Positions 11,831-21,385 of a DNA stretch of 29,679 bases are shown here, piece after piece (positions within the stretch are counted from its first letter, which is position 1; each line of letters starts with the position of its first letter). The translations under genes were made by a program, and so were the position numbers. Below the pieces are notes generated by a model that worked only from the letters and a program-made list of their open reading frames with translations, ran no database searches and was not told the DNA's origin. This DNA comes from Elysia marginata (taxonomy: Eukaryota; Mollusca; Gastropoda; Plakobranchidae), in the NCBI GenBank assembly GCA_019649035.1, contig BMAT01011088.1:141004-170682 (forward strand). The letters are read 5' to 3'.

Positions 11831-13755
11831 GGCAGACAGACAGACAGACAGACAGACAGAGGAGAGAAAGAGGGAGAGGGGTAAGACTTGAGTGGGATGG
11901 CAACAAATCAATGTCAAAGAGCGACGGTTAAAAAAGAATTTCAATATTGCTGTTATCAAACAAGAGGGGAAAAGACAGCCATGCAATGAGGTCTTGGTTT
12001 TAGAACGATCAAATCTGCAGGTTCATCGAGACATTTTTATCTCATTCCATAGAAATATTCATTGTTTTACAGATAACATCTATTTAGGCTGTGTTTCAGA
12101 CCAAGCAGATATGAAGATACTGAATTTAAAAAATGCAAAAAAATTATTATGTTGCCTTCAAACTGAGAGTTTACAAAATATTTTGCTGTAAATATTGAAT
12201 ATCTTACATGCATTTATGAAGACCGGCTTCTCCATTGAATAACTTACATATAATTAAGAAGACCGGCTTCTCCACTGAAATAATCAGTGAAAGAAATGAC
12301 CGAGGATGTGATAGGTGTTGCATCATTGAAATCAACGCCCAGCTGTATCTTGGATATTGTACCCTCAGGGTCTCTGTATTGGCTTCCCTCCTTGGTGGGC
12401 TTACCCTTGTTGGATACGATGAGGATGGTGCAGTCCTCGGTAAACTCCATGTCGTAAGGATAAGCACCCACTGGTTGGGAAAGTTGTAAGATTTTAACTC
12501 TGTCTAATGATTGTTAAAAGAGCTGGTTTAAAATTTGGAGTGTACTTTCTACAAATCTATTTGGTCTCTTCTAAATACAAGGGTGCCTGTTGACACTGAG
12601 CCAGGGGCACCTGGACACGAAGTGTTCGGGTTTGGTTCTACATATTCTTCATTATTTCTTCTATTCCTTCCTTGAGCCTAAACTCTTCATAAAACTAGAT
12701 CTGTATGAACGCATTAAATCTCAAGAATGAATCAAGTTTAATTAGAGATCGAAAAACACAATTACCTCCTTTTCAAGCCCTTTTTCCTTTAAACACCTTG
12801 CGCTGTAATTATTTTCACCAGTCTTTGTAAAATGTATCAACGAGCCATTTAAGCCAACATCAACATATACTCATCCATTTACCTGTAACGCGCTGAATTT
12901 CATCGAAAGTCGTAGACCCAAACGACAGCGGCTGGAAAAACACAACCCGACCATCAGCACTACGAGATGCAGGGTTTACAAAGGAGATGGCCACTCGTGG
13001 TGTAGCGCCCAGGGTCTGAGGCCGGCAGATCTCGATGTCCAGCGGATAACCTTCTAGATTAAGGTTAAAGGTGTGCTCTAACAGCTGTGTGGGTGTTCCA
13101 TCCACCGCGAGAGTGAAGGCTGTCATACGCGCAGGTTCCTTGGCTGGGGTAGAAGACAGGATAGAGGAAAGTGCAGAAGGGGGGCGTTGGATTGGCAAAG
13201 GGAAATTGGAATTTTATTCAATTGTATATGGCAATAGTTTTAAAGGTTTTGAGTACCTATCTGTGACTCAACACGGGAAAACCCAGCTAAAGAAGCTGGC
13301 TCCCATTTGAAGCTAGAGACAAGAATGTGTGTCAAGGCAACTCTAAACATCAATAATTTAATCTTCTTTGAAACCTTATGAAACAAAAACTACTAAAGGT
13401 ACATGCATTCTGGTTTTTTTTCATATTGTTCCTTAAACTCTGCACTTTCTGGTGGTGTTAAATTTGCAGATACTAAAGTTTCCGTCTTTCGCTGGGTTTT
13501 CCTGTGTTGGGTCACATTTACCATTTTATGAAATTAGTTCATTTTCTTAGCCTCGGTCACAGGCAACTTACCAACGACATAAAGAATGTTCGTGTTGTAA
13601 TCAAAATCTACGGTGTTAAAGGTACTGGCGTTGATCGTTTTTGCACCATTGTCGTCATTTAGTCGAATGTAGGCTTTAGGTTTGAGGATCACATAGCCCA
13701 GTGCTGTGTTTGCAAGTAGCACTGTGAAGCACCAGTTGTAGATAAAGTGCAACAT
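6298..13755 (-). CDS. msp130-like: MSP130-like secreted protein, gene B (complete, 10 exons)
   Basis: Coding exons (minus): 13755-13572, 13143-12883, 12470-12248, 11631-11496, 10784-10670, 9826-9653, 8643-8587, 7848-7610, 7117-6894, 6412-6298. They total 1728 nt (575 aa plus stop) and every junction keeps frame (end phases 1,1,2,0,1,1,1,0,2). Residues 1-20 form a signal peptide (CFTVLLANTALG); YVILKPKAYIRL follows. Family motifs: IEPHDVIITENGRTAYVSLP and VNNAIARINLF (about 250-280), DPSDRDGG (about 300), PFTFGGRGFSIHLADNLG in exon 8, GPDLQAMDVAEFEGKTVLFV in exon 9, and a C-terminal VLVVASSTSNSVSIYSVEEG strand. In the family these build a beta-propeller-like extracellular domain. No hydrophobic GPI tail follows, so secretion is inferred. 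The exon 6 donor (gag|gtcaaa) is weak. Tandem with gene A, divergent from gene C. Confidence 0.87.
6413..6893 (-). other. Intron 9 of gene B
   Basis: Bounded by gtaggt and ...caaccag. Short open frames on the plus strand here are not supported by any protein motif; nothing else is seen. Confidence 0.7.
7931..8106. repeat. ATC/CTT and ATT trinucleotide microsatellites in intron 7 of gene B
   Basis: An interrupted ATC/CTT array (7931-8018) and, after a short gap, a pure ATT array of about 20 units (8046-8106). They lie in intron 7 (7849-8586), beginning 83 bases from exon 8. The His/Ile/Tyr-only frames they give are artefacts. Confidence 0.9.
8644..9652 (-). other. Intron 6 of gene B
   Basis: About 1 kb between exons 6 and 7. 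It contains only short T-rich runs and GT-rich patches. No repeat family or coding exon recognised. Confidence 0.6.
9827..10669 (-). other. Intron 5 of gene B
   Basis: 843 bp. Overlapping open frames on both strands near 10226-10561 have low-complexity translations and no homology that I recognise. Confidence 0.6.
10785..11495 (-). other. Intron 4 of gene B
   Basis: 711 bp between exons 4 and 5. Nothing recognisable beyond short ORFs. Confidence 0.6.
11771..11880. repeat. GACA tetranucleotide microsatellite in a purine-rich tract
   Basis: GA-rich sequence (11774-11803) leads into about 14 units of GACA/CAGA with one interruption (11803-11860), then GA again. It sits in intron 3 of gene B. 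Read on the minus strand it is TCTG, the same unit as the array upstream of gene C. Confidence 0.9.
12209..12277 (-). repeat. Tandem duplicate of the exon 3 3' end and donor in gene B
   Basis: The exon 3 end (coding ...SGEAGLLNY then at|gtaagtt, donor at 12247) is followed in the intron about 40 bp later by a second, diverged version: coding-like FNGEAGLHKC and then another atgtaag. Reading through the first donor meets a TAA at once, so the second site cannot be used to lengthen the protein in this frame. It is a broken duplicate. Confidence 0.75.
12471..12882 (-). other. Intron 2 of gene B
   Basis: 412 bp; no recognisable element. Confidence 0.6.
13144..13571 (-). other. Intron 1 of gene B
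   Basis: 428 bp between the signal-peptide exon and exon 2. Same position and phase (1) as intron 1 in genes A and C. Nothing else seen. Confidence 0.6.
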
Positions 13756-13789
13756 TGTGTATACTTTCGTCTCGAGCTATCTGCGAGGT
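13756..13789 (-). other. 5' UTR end of gene B with probable splice acceptor
   Basis: The minus strand shows attctattcttcag, with the exon beginning at 13789, 34 bases before the ATG. A second AG nine bases further in is an alternative. This matches the arrangement in genes A and C. Confidence 0.4.
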
Positions 13790-14586
13790 CTGAAGAATAG
13801 AATGAAACGTTGCGAGTCATTGCAGAAGTTAGAAAAAATAATGACTTTTGTAACAATAGATTAGGTACCCTCAAAAAGTGGACCATGCTTGAAACAGCTT
13901 TATCTTGTAGACCAACAAACACTATACCGGTACTAAAAACGTTGTTTTTCGATTTGTTATATCCGATGGAACAACGCAATACTACAGAAAAAAAAAGAAA
14001 AGCCAAGACGGGTGACATTAAAGGAGAGGATGGAAACGAATTCATGACACCGACACGCCTTGGAGTTATTTTGAAAATAAAGTTCTGTGCAGGCATATAC
14101 GGCGTTCCAAACTATCAGTAAAGAATGACAATTAATTATTTCGATTGTGAACGAAACCAAAGTTTCTTAAAAAAAACCAACGTAATGGGAAATTATATAA
14201 CATATTGTTACCTCAAGGTTTTTTTTTTTTTAGAAATTTGAAACCAATCAGACACGAGCGCACCAACCTGTTCCTACCTGAGAATCTGCATTCATACAGA
14301 AGCAAAAAGATTCGAAACACATAGAAAAATTACACGCATTTTCTAAACAAAAATTCAAATAAAAATGAACAAAACACCACTGTTTGAGATTGTATAGCCA
14401 GTTACTCTTGATGAGATACTAGATATGGAATTGTTGTGTTACAATGGTTATATAGTTTGATTAATTTAAATTATTCTCAAAGTTTTTTACAGGATCGTGA
14501 ATCCTTTTAACTGAAAGCGTTACAGATAATGTATATAAAACAATACTCTTGTAATAGGATTAGTTAGTGACCAAAAAGGCTCTCAC
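13790..14586 (-). other. Candidate 5' UTR intron of gene B
   Basis: About 0.8 kb between the leader donor and the acceptor at 13789. A second strong donor-like site (ctcag|gtagga, exon end at 14278) lies inside and might mark another leader exon, but no clear acceptor precedes it. Confidence 0.3.
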
Positions 14587-14680
14587 CTGTAGAATATCTC
14601 CCTAAAAGAAACAGGATGGTCTTAAACAACACAGGAACATCTCGGTCTACACAGCCGTCATCTTTCTTATCTTGACTCAT
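14587..14680 (-). other. Candidate leader exon of gene B with short ORF
   Basis: The minus strand has a consensus donor ctacag|gtgaga with the exon ending at 14587. From ATG 14680 the frame is open through the donor (31 codons plus one base), starting MSQDKKDDGCVDRDV, a weak EF-hand-loop look-alike. It aligns with the leader candidate of gene A (4235-4308). Spliced to the acceptor at 13789, this frame is not in register with the signal-peptide ATG. It would then act as an overlapping uORF, or else belong to another transcript. Confidence 0.35.
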
Positions 14681-15937
14681 TGTGTTATGTAACCAATAAG
14701 GTTATTAACAAAGACAATCTTTATAATAAAGGCATAGTCAAGTTTGGGTAAATTCAAATGTTTTAGAACTTATGCAGCCACACTCATTGCAACTAATTGT
14801 TCCGTTCTCTAAAATACAAAGCTTAAAAATTACCAAATAAGAGCAGCGCCACATCTTTTACTGAATTCATTGAATGCTAAAAGAACAGACAAAATTAAAA
14901 GTGAAAATGAAGCCATGCTGAGTTGAGTTTCTTCAGTTTCATTTAGCAGGTTTTAAATCCCCCATTAACTTTGATAATCAGAGTGTATCGATAAGGTGTT
15001 GAAAAACGCTTCCACAAACCCGCATCAAAGTTTGGAAAACAAAATACATATATATTTTGAGTATATAAGGATCAAGCTATGAGCATTATGGTAGCCAGTT
15101 GAAACTCAATAATAGTATGCATGAAAGTCATTTATTGAAGCTGAGAAAAAGATATAATGATAGAATTTTGCTCTTGTTACTTGATACTTTACTTCTTTGT
15201 TTTCCAATAAAAACAGATAGCTCAATTTTAAAGAGTATCTCCTGTCGATTTGGGCATGCTTTAGTGTCGTGTTGAGTTACGACTTGATAATCAATAATAA
15301 CGCTTCAGATATTGTTTAATTATAACAATTATTTGTCTCTAAAAGAAGGTACCTCTGGGGTATTTGCATTCTAAACAGTATGACCTAAAACAACAGTACT
15401 GGTAGTGGACCAGACAAAATATTCTTGTGGCATTTTTGTGATTGAAATTTGTAGAGTTTAACACAGCATACAATTCCCTTTTAGTCATAAATTTAAAGAG
15501 ATTAAAATTAGCAAAACCATAGGCGCGCGGGGGGAGGGGGTCAAATACTTAATTGATGAGCCCATCGACACCCATGTACAAATATTATAGTTTTGGCATT
15601 TTATTATCTACCCTTACTGGACACAATCTATTTTTCTCTCATCAACTTCATCCAATCGCAAATCTTCACCGATGCCACGCCGCATATAATTTGAATTGCA
15701 AACACACCAGATGCACGACGTGTACTGTACCTTGGGTCAAACTTATCTGGATGACGACATTCATGATTCAGTTGGTCTGGCCACTGAACTCCCCAGATAG
15801 GACCTGAATGATGTCCGGTCTGTGCCACCGACTGGAGTTACACAACGTCGGGTTTTCTGAGTGTGTCATAGTCCGACCTAGCTACCTGATTTCTTAGCTC
15901 CGACAACTCGGGTGGGGATCAGCAGCAGCCAAGTCCA
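14681..15937. other. Divergent spacer between genes B and C
   Basis: Promoters of both B (minus) and C (plus) are expected here. Weak hints for C are tccaatcgcaaa near 15649-15660 (CCAAT-like) and catataattt near 15683. No coding exon recognised. A G-run (ggggggaggggg) occurs near 15529-15540. Confidence 0.4.
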
Positions 15938-16081
15938 GGTAAGATACTTGAAACTGGTTATGTAAAGTTAAGATACACGGAATAAGGATAAAAACTTTCT
16001 TATTATTTTAAACACATTAATTTATATATTTGTTTTAGATGCAGTTTTTATTCATATAGAATGTTTACTTCAGATCTTTTT

Positions 16082-16123
16082 CTTTTTTTTTAATTTTTTT
16101 TTTTTTTTTTTTTTNNNNNNNNN
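16082..16123. other. Poly-T run and 9-N assembly gap
   Basis: A T-rich run ends in nine Ns (16115-16123). The true length of the homopolymer and any missing sequence are unknown. It lies in the inferred 5' UTR intron of gene C, so no coding exon is affected. Confidence 0.95.
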
Positions 16124-16740
16124 GTTTTCAATATTATAAAGTCAATTGACGCCGCGATGCAGAATATTAGCTTTTTGGTGACATATGTTTGAAACGATTG
16201 AAGTAAAAACTTTGAGGATGAAAACAACAAGAATGATATATAACAAATGACAATGAAGATAATAGCAGTAACAACAGAGGTAATGTTGAGGAAAAGGAAT
16301 GATCATTGTTTACAAAGCTTAGTTGGTGTAAAGGATTCTTTATAAAATATAACAATCAACTTTGTCAATAAAAGGAATAAGCAATGGATTGATTTTTACA
16401 AAGAGATGTGTGTTTGCAAAAAAAATGTAGTTTCAGTCAAAATATAAAGTAAAATATAAGTTTATTACATGTATATCTAAAATCTACAAAAACGGACCAA
16501 AGCTTTCAGTACGGCCTAACCTTTTTCTCCTGTAAATTTTTGCAAACCTTTAACATTGATGGTAATGATTGTTACAAAAGAGAAATTGCGTTTGAAAAGT
16601 CGATAGGCTTTTTTGTCGTTTTTCTTTTTTTTTGTTTTGGTTTTTGAGGCTTTAGTTACAACCCCATTGCTCACGAAAAATATCAAATTTACGGAAATTA
16701 AGTTTATTAGCTTGTTTTTGTACGTTCGTCTTTTCTGACT
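16124..16740. other. Non-coding stretch upstream of gene C
   Basis: AT-rich sequence inside the inferred 5' UTR intron; no motif recognised. Confidence 0.5.
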
Positions 16741-16744
16741 TCAG

Positions 16745-16935
16745 CTTCTTTTTGAGTCTTTTGTCTCCTCTATTTGATTCATGCTATATTTTCTCTTTCT
16801 TTACTTCTTCCTCCTCTCTCTCTTTCCTCTCTCTCTCATTGCCTAGTAGTAGTATATACATAGTCTCTTTTCCACCGTTTTCGTCTCTTTCTCTTTCTTT
16901 CCCTCTTTCGTTTTCTCTACTTCTGTCTGTCTGTT

Positions 16936-16972
<37 letters not shown>

Positions 16973-16990
16973 CTCACTCAGTCTCTCTCG
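16745..16990 (+). repeat. Pyrimidine tract with TCTG microsatellite before gene C
   Basis: TC-rich sequence leads into a TCTG/TTTG array (16922-16972), ending about 60 bases before the acceptor of the first coding exon. The Ser/Leu-rich open frame through it is composition only. Confidence 0.85.
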
Positions 16991-17041
16991 CTGCTAACGG
17001 TATCATAAAACCACACCGCATCTCTTTCTACACAGAACAAA

Positions 17042-20000
17042 ATGGGTGTCTCGGGTCTAAGTGTGTGTATCACAGTTCTGGTAGTCCACCTGGCATCCTC
17101 CAAGGTGGTTTTGAAACCCGAGGGTTTTGTCAAACTTCCTACTGACGCGGGATCACAAGTCCTCAACGCTGGCACTGCAAATAGAGCCGCCTACGACTCT
17201 GTCACGAATCTCCTCTATGTCGTGGGTAAGCCTATCACATCAAACCCCTCCTGGGTAAAAACCACCGATATGTTGAAGGAGAACTTAACGAATTTTCGAC
17301 GAAGTTTCCGCGAAAAAATAAGGAATTAATGCCTCTTAAAAGCTAACAAAATCTTTTACTTTTATTACTCTTTTTAACCAAAGATAAGAATCTTAGGTTC
17401 AAAATTTAAAAGAAAATTGTTTCAACATTTACCGCCTCAAAACAGTTACAGAACCAAAGTGATATATTATAGTCTGTCCGAAGAAATGTAAAGTGTAGTG
17501 TTGTGGTTGACTCCACACTGTTTGAGTTGGTTTGAGTGATGTTGCACTGCTTGGTTTTTTTTATCTGCTTTCTAGGGCATGTTTGCCACACTGCCTTGCA
17601 GTTGTCAGATGTATATTCAGGTATCTTGCCGTCATACAAATAACAAAAAGGCAGCCATGTTTAAACAAAAATTCTAAAAATTATACAAGTCACTTCCAAT
17701 ATTTCAATCATATCAGTTATAGTCACTTTCTCGCTTACTTAATGATATAAAGAGCGTTCTGAGTGAATTTTTTTACATGAATTTTTTATCGAGTCGCTGC
17801 ACATATTGTGTGGAAGTTAAGACATGTCTCTGCTGCACCAGGTCATGATGCTGACATCATGCAAATTATCAACATGAAAGACAGTTTAATCAACCCCGTG
17901 CATGCTCGAACAATTAAGTTTGACGCCCTCAACCAGGGACTTCCAAACGATGTGAAGGTAAGCCAGAGTCTTCGTTATGTTCAATTTTTGTTACTGTATT
18001 TCACTAAAAATAATAAAAGTAATTCCTTACTTTTACATACCACTTGGCGTAAAACTTTAGGAAATTTTCAAACTGCTTCTAGCGTTCATTGTCAGTTTAC
18101 TTGGCAGCTGAACTTGTTAACTAATTGGGAACGCATTAAAGTTTTGAATTTACCTAGTTTTTTCCCTTGCCCGGATTAATTTTATCTCCCCTATTTGCTG
18201 TTTCTTTCTGTTTGGGTTCATTTCTACTTGCCCTTGGTCGCTTGATTTGTTTCCGGCCACTTACACGAGTGCATATATTTACGTATTTATAAGAATCCTA
18301 TTACGAACAGGTTTGTCGTGGTGGCATGCCCTCTCTGGAGTTCTTGGCCATCAGTTTCGAGACCAAGAACCACCAGGAGCAGGGACACGTCCACTTCTAC
18401 CAGTTGTTGGAACAGCCTGGTGATGCCCTGATACGCCTCAAGACTGTTACCACAGGTTAATTCAACTTTTCATCACTGTTTCTCTTGCGAAAATCTTGAA
18501 GTGGGGTTGAGAGCACATTTATTGTAATCATGATATTATTACAGGGCCGTTGGCGTTGTTTAATTTGGTCTTTGGGAGTTTTCATTTTTAAAATAAAACA
18601 TTAAAACAGAGACGCTTTAAGAAATAAAAAAAATTCAACTTAAACCTGAACGCCAGTGAAAATTAAAGTACAATCATACATTTTTTTTTACAATTTAAAG
18701 AATACAATACAAATACGGTACACTTTTCTTAGATCATGCATCGCACATGTAGACCTACATTGATTAAGTTTCGTGACTTTTTACTATGTTGGTAGTGACA
18801 ACATTTTTGGTATTACATGATACTTTCTGACCCACAAAGTGGAAGGCTATGATCCACTCAGCATAGCCTGGCACAAGGCTTGCACAGAGCTGGTGGTGAT
18901 CAGCCAGGGCACAATGCACACTCTAAACGGCGCTTTGGTGGACCCTAAACCTAGCGTGGACGTCCTCATTCCCAGGATCGGTCTCAATGTCGACAGGAGG
19001 ACAATACCTTTCAGGTTAGTTACCTGGCTCGTCATTATTTAGAATTACAACTCATCTTAACAGTGCACTAAAAATTGTGAAGTTTTTTTTTGTAACTACT
19101 GCGAAAATTTTAAATTTATGAAGCAGAGTGCCGAACACAGACTGGTCTTTGTATTGGACTATTTTCTTACTTCTGCAAATCGTCATTTATCTTTCAAAGC
19201 AAATTTTATAAAGTTTACTATCAGGAAAATGTTACGTGCTATTGAAGGCATGAGTTTATTGAACTCTGGTCGCCTCCAACTTGTTGTTTTTTATGTTTTA
19301 AAGAGGTTCTGTTTTTTGTTAAGTTACACAAAAAGAAAAGATTAACACTGTAGTTATTTGCTTGAATGAGCTTTTTTTTAACGCTTTTCAAGTTGGCAAA
19401 TAACTCGAGAACTTATTGCCGATAAAATTAGGTCAATTTTGTTCTGTCTCGTTCAAACGTGTCATAAATTGAAAAATGACACCCGACAATAACAAAGTAC
19501 TTTTATCCACTATTCTTGTCGCAACGGTCGTTTCAAGATATGAATTTTTTGTCGATATTTTCTCACTTTCTCATTAGATCCCAGCTCGTCCTCGTTAAGG
19601 GATGATTAAATGCTGGTATATTTTAGGTATGCACGTCTTTTTTTTATTTACTCTTTCATTTTTCATTTCAATGCTTAATATTATACACCCGATGCCCACT
19701 TTGGTAGTTTTGTAACCAATTTTGTTATAAGCGTGTTTGTATGAATATGTAGCGGTGGATTTAACAGTTTTTTAAAATTACATATTAGTGAGAACGCACT
19801 TGCTGCGGCTAGAGTTCGCCAAGTGATGACGAAGTGCGACACAGGGTCCTACACACAGCCTATTTCTCACGTGCAAGACCTGGAACCAAACTACGTAGTT
19901 GTTGATGACAACAATATAGCATACATCTTCATCCAGGTGAGGTCAACGTATAATATACTATTCCGAGCAGGCAAACCTTTGGAGTTTTTGCTTGTCCCAA

Positions 20001-21352
20001 CCAGTCAAACACTTAATAGCGCTGCAACAGGTATTTTCAAACTTCAATAAAGACCTTGCCCGCCGATGACGATAACGTATGACGTAATAACATGTATTTA
20101 ACACGTGGGTTTCACAGCGATGATTGGCTGAGGGGCGCTGCTTGCCCATCTGCCATCTTAGGTTTCCTCCGCTAAGGGCTTCCTCTTCCATGAGCGGGCA
20201 TGTTGCGCATAAAGTCTAATAATTATGTAAAAATAAAAGAAGAACAGTTTTAACAGGAAAGCCATTTCAGGGTAGTCTTCTTTATTTTACTCCTTCCTTT
20301 ACTCACCAGGTGATGGAGGTAAAACTTTTAATTATGAAAATTTCACCAGTATACCATAATGCCCTGAAAACCAGCACCTAAAAACGTGATAAATCCGACC
20401 TGGCATACAATTCTAAATCTAATGCAATTCTTTCACCCTAACTTTTTACTCGTAAGACAAAAAATTTTCTCAACCAGGATTGAGTCAACTTGAGCAATTT
20501 GAGAGGTAAGGTTTATCGATTGGACACGTAGAGATTTATGTTCAAACCTCTAATCATTTCACCTGAGAGGTGCATCATGTCATCCTTGAGGTTTGATTAT
20601 TAAGAGAATTTGATTTTAGGTCACAAATTTATTTCAGTACTGCAAACTTAAAATAACAATGTATGTTTGATAATATATAAAACCAATAATAATGTCACAG
20701 TATTGCAACATTCACCATAAACCATGTTGGCAAACATAGCCGATCTTCTATACGCCTAATGGCCATGTCCACTATAATGCTTTTCTATTTAAAGAACGGA
20801 TTTTCTTGGAAATTCGATTTGGCGAAACACGAGTATCAAAACTGCTTTTACCAAAATGTCTATTATTATTTTGATCTACCAAAAGGTTCGGCGATGTAAC
20901 TAATACTCAAATTTATTATTTTTCCCTCCCCCAGTCCAACAATGCAATCGGGCGAATGGATCTGCAGGATCCACTAACTCCGATGTCTTATCATAATCTT
21001 GGCCGCAAGGACTGGTCACAGTACAAAATGGACACAAGTTATGAAGATGGAGGTTGGTGTTTTATTTTACTTTTCAATTTTTGGCATTTCATCTAACACT
21101 TTCTTGATATTTTCTGTGTATTATTCTCCTGTAGTATTTAGTTACAAAGTAAATTTCTTTTAATTTCTTTTTCATAACCTTTTTTCATAGTTCTGTCTGA
21201 TGAACCTATATGTGACACAAAAATATATCACACTTCATTGTAAAAATCATTGTAAGAGAGGATGGTCGTGGTCTTGGTAGCACTTGTGGTGGTGATGATG
21301 ATGATGGTGATGATGATGAAGAAGAAGTAGAAGAAGAAGATGGTGACGTAAC

Positions 21353-21385
<33 letters not shown>

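Larger units (their letters stand above)
15938..17041 (+). other. Candidate 5' UTR intron of gene C, with acceptor before the ATG
   Basis: A consensus donor (gtccag|gtaaga, last exon base 15938) lies upstream on the plus strand. The acceptor atctctttctacacag ends at 17035, leaving aacaaa before ATG 17042. A very good branch-point sequence, gctaac, lies at 16993-16998, about 37 bases before the acceptor AG. Together they suggest a non-coding first exon ending at 15938 and a 1.1-kb intron. Confidence 0.5.

Noticed and set aside
11711..11986. Open frame with repeated Cys-Leu-Ser-Val on the minus strand
   Set aside because: Product of the GACA microsatellite in intron 3 of gene B.
16752..16997. 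Ser/Leu-rich open frame with an apparent Cys-Leu-Ser repeat
   Set aside because: It results from the pyrimidine tract and TCTG microsatellite before gene C.
18847..19035. Minus-strand frame opposite exon 4 of gene C
   Set aside because: Antisense shadow of a well-supported coding exon.
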